A stretch of 63,004 nucleotides of DNA from Treponema sp. (GTDB lineage: Bacteria; Spirochaetota; Spirochaetia; Treponematales; Treponemataceae), in NCBI GenBank assembly GCA_014803985.1, contig JAAVAO010000048.1, positions 1-63,004 on the forward strand, given 5' to 3'. Shown here one piece after another: positions 61,183 to 63,004 of this stretch (positions are counted from its first letter, which is position 1; each line of letters opens with the position of its first letter). The translations under genes were made by a program, and so were the position numbers. Under the pieces are notes generated by a model. The model did not search any database. It had not been told where the DNA came from and worked only from the letters and a program-made list of their open reading frames with translations.

Positions 61183-62508
61183 TTACAAATTTCCCTGCAA
61201 CTGCATTCGCCACACAATTTCTTTATCTTCAGAATCGGATTCATAGCTTTTAAACTCCTCCGACTCCATAAAAACCATTGGCAATATTTGATTGAGTGCG
61301 TCAATTATTGCCGGCTCAAAATTCTTTCCGCTGGATTCAGCAAAAAACTGCATCGCCTCATCAAGCGTAAGGCTATTTTTATAAACTCGCCGGCTTAACA
61401 GCGCGTCAAGCACATCGGCAACTGCCATAATTCTTGCACAAAGCGGTATGTCGTTTCCCGAAATTCCGTTTGGATAGCCTTTGCCGTCATACCGCTCGTG
61501 ATGATAAAACGCCATATCACCAGCAATTTTGTTAAAGGTAGGGCTGACAACAGGCATTGCATCAATAAGCCTTTTTCCTTCAGTCGGATGCTCTTTCATC
61601 AGTTGAAATTCAGCATCCGTCAATTTTCCCGCCTTATTTAAAATATAATCTGGAACATGTACTTTTCCAATATCGTGCAAATTTGCCGCCCTTGAAAATA
61701 AACTGATATTTTCATCGGTCAATTCATTAAGGTATTTTCCCTGTCTGCGAAGTTCCCTTGCAATCATATCAACATATTTCACCGTATGTTTTGTATGCCG
61801 CCCTGTAAAAAAATCGTGACTTTCAAGCAACTTGCTCATAAATTCCATAATCTGATATGGCATTTCTTTCAACTTTTGATTTTGATCAATCTCTTGATTC
61901 AGCGTATTCACTGCCTGTCGCATGTTTACATGTGCAATCAAAAAAGCAAATAAAAATTCAAGTGTAAAACCAACGGCATAAACTAAAAAATCGTACAAAA
62001 ATGAATTCTGCGCCTGTCCATCGTCAATTTGTGTGGCACATCTCACAAAGAGAGAAACAAGCATAAAAACAGCGCACACAGCCGATATAATGTTCGTTGT
62101 CTTCACATCATAATAAAGGCAACTTAAAAACACAACAATGCCATAAGAGATGTAAATTCCAATATAACTATACACACCTAAAAAAGCTAAAAAAAGAGCC
62201 AACCCGACAAGACAAAAATACTTTGCAACGTTTTGACTACACACATATAACCGTGCACTTTTCTTTTTAAACGTGTCAGATCCAAGAACAAGCACAAAAA
62301 AACAATCTAATACTGTAATTGAAACAATAATTGCAGCGGCAATTGCAATAGACTTTTTTTCAATTGAAAAAAGCCCAAACTTTGTGAACAGAAAAAAAAC
62401 GATTGGAAGAATATTAACACCGCAAAGAATTTTCATAACTGTACGATTGACAGCTGCTGTATTTTTATCAAAAAAGTCCCATACATTTAAATCAGCAAAA
62501 TCTTCCAT
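61183..62508 (-). CDS. Membrane HD-GYP domain protein
   Basis: Predicted cyclic-di-GMP (or cGAMP) phosphodiesterase. About six hydrophobic spans fill residues 20-205. The HD-GYP domain (about 225-430) has the complete signature: HTKHTVKYVDMIAREL, NLHDIGKVHVPD with the HD pair, KEHPTEGKRLI, FYHHERYDGKGYPNG with the GYP motif, and MAVADVLDALLSRRVYK. No extra PAS or GAF sensor is visible, so the membrane part probably senses. An aaggt site precedes the ATG. Upstream of it lies the four-hairpin repeat array. Confidence 0.93.
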   Translation of the reverse strand: MEDFADLNVWDFFDKNTAAVNRTVMKILCGVNILPIVFFLFTKFGLFSIEKKSIAIAAAIIVSITVLDCFFVLVLGSDTFKKKSARLYVCSQNVAKYFCLVGLALFLAFLGVYSYIGIYISYGIVVFLSCLYYDVKTTNIISAVCAVFMLVSLFVRCATQIDDGQAQNSFLYDFLVYAVGFTLEFLFAFLIAHVNMRQAVNTLNQEIDQNQKLKEMPYQIMEFMSKLLESHDFFTGRHTKHTVKYVDMIARELRRQGKYLNELTDENISLFSRAANLHDIGKVHVPDYILNKAGKLTDAEFQLMKEHPTEGKRLIDAMPVVSPTFNKIAGDMAFYHHERYDGKGYPNGISGNDIPLCARIMAVADVLDALLSRRVYKNSLTLDEAMQFFAESSGKNFEPAIIDALNQILPMVFMESEEFKSYESDSEDKEIVWRMQLQGNL

Positions 62509-62603
62509 ACCTTTATCAATCCATATCTAAAAAACTTTATCAATTAAAATATCAAATGAAATGTAAATAACTTATTACAAAAATAGGGCATCTCCAAATT
62601 TTT

Positions 62604-63004
62604 CCTTAATTTTCAGCAACTCCCGAATCTTCAGATTCGGGAGTTGCTGAAAACGCGATTTTGTAGCGAAGCGAAAAATCGCAGTACAATAAGCGAGTTT
62701 TGAAAAAACTCGCATTAAAATCGGCAACTCTATTTGAGTTGTCGATTTTAAACCTTCCTTAATTTTCAGCAACGAGCGAATTGTCAAATTCGGGAATTGC
62801 TGAAAACGCGATTTTGTAGCGAAGCGAAAAATCGCAGTATAATAAGCGAGTTTTGAAAAAACTCGCCATTAAAAACAGCAACGCTATTTCAGTTGCTGTT
62901 TTTAAACCTTCCTTAATTTTCAGCAATGAGCGAATTGTCAAATTCGGGAATTGCTGAAAACGCGATTTTGTAGCGAAGCGAAAAATCGCAGTACAATAAG
63001 CGAG
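62604..63004. repeat. Tandem four-hairpin repeat array, running off the window
   Basis: Units begin with ccttaattttcagcaa at 62,604, 62,757 and 62,911, spaced 153 and 154 bp. Each unit has, in order, hairpin 1 (ttttcagcaa...ttgctgaaaa), hairpin 2 (gcgattttgtagcgaagcga...aaatcgc), hairpin 3 (gcgagttt.tgaa.aaactcgc) and hairpin 4 (14-bp with a tattt loop), then aaaccttcc. In unit 1 hairpin 1 is a perfect 21-bp stem around TC. Stem interiors differ between units, yet pairing holds. The same unit occurs at 35,240. Open frames in it are not convincing genes. The third unit is cut by the window end. Confidence 0.88.

Noticed and set aside
62575..62941. Two short minus-strand open frames in the right-end array, with partial similarity to each other.
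   Set aside because: They are translations of hairpin repeats in successive units; stems, not codons, are conserved.
62604..63004. Possible CRISPR array because of regular spacing.
   Set aside because: The period is about 153 bp, there are no short direct repeats with unique spacers of uniform size, and no cas genes are present.

Overview
The window reads as chromosome of a low-GC spirochaete, almost certainly a Treponema. The main pointers are a mitochondrial-type EF-G (spd group), a short alanyl-tRNA synthetase without its C-terminal domain followed by a PpiC-like protein and nusB (the order I recall from T. pallidum), a solitary groES facing a compact sigma-70 factor, a CarD protein with an acidic tail, a large CBS-containing PPase, and lipoproteins with LFSC-type lipoboxes. 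A medium-chain acyl-CoA synthetase and an anaerobic ribonucleotide reductase fit an anaerobic gut or rumen life style; the species is inferred, not shown.

Layout: 0.4-9.8 kb holds def-fmt, fusA, an orphan RecA-like NTPase, a membrane protein, a one-polypeptide ECF transporter core (A-A-T), a NUDIX hydrolase and a membrane protein. 10.1-12.7 kb has tRNA-Cys, trxA and an acyl-CoA synthetase. 13.2-18.7 kb is dnaX-ybaB-recR, a glucosaminidase lipoprotein and uvrB. 19-26.5 kb has a receiver-like protein, a chemoreceptor, exported and membrane proteins, a lipoprotein nuclease/phosphatase-family protein and an acyltransferase. 26.7-35.1 kb carries alaS, a PpiC-like protein, nusB, a TPR lipoprotein, yigZ, and asd and dapA. 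35.9-39.4 kb is a GC-richer metal island (ArsR, HMA protein, ZIP transporter, P1B ATPase) next to three tRNA genes. 40-45.4 kb has a NifU-like protein, slyD, aroK, prsW, an exported protein and proS. 45.6-49.5 kb has nrdG, nrdD and ychF. 50.3-57.9 kb has carD, ispDF, leuB, metY-rrf2-cysK, groES and a sigma factor. 58.2-62.5 kb has argD, a manganese PPase and an HD-GYP protein.

Regulation can be read at several points. Most promoters have a TTGnnn box exactly 17 bp from a TATAAT-like box. At eight genes this -10 box lies only 6-9 nt before the ATG and there is no Shine-Dalgarno, so their mRNAs should be leaderless or nearly so. nrdD has a pair of NrdR-like boxes. The sigma factor gene has a textbook sigma-54 -24/-12 element. 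ArsR-type operators precede arsR and the HMA gene. An 18-bp inverted repeat brackets the metY promoter next to an Rrf2 regulator gene.

The most unusual content is between genes. One family is a roughly 153-bp unit made of four successive hairpins, tandem at 62.6-63.0 kb and again at 35.24-35.5 kb, whose stem sequences change while pairing is kept. Another is a mosaic of short palindromic modules scattered at six or more sites, and a third is a 173-bp tandem duplication at 4.4-4.75 kb. No CRISPR, prophage, transposase or rRNA was seen.
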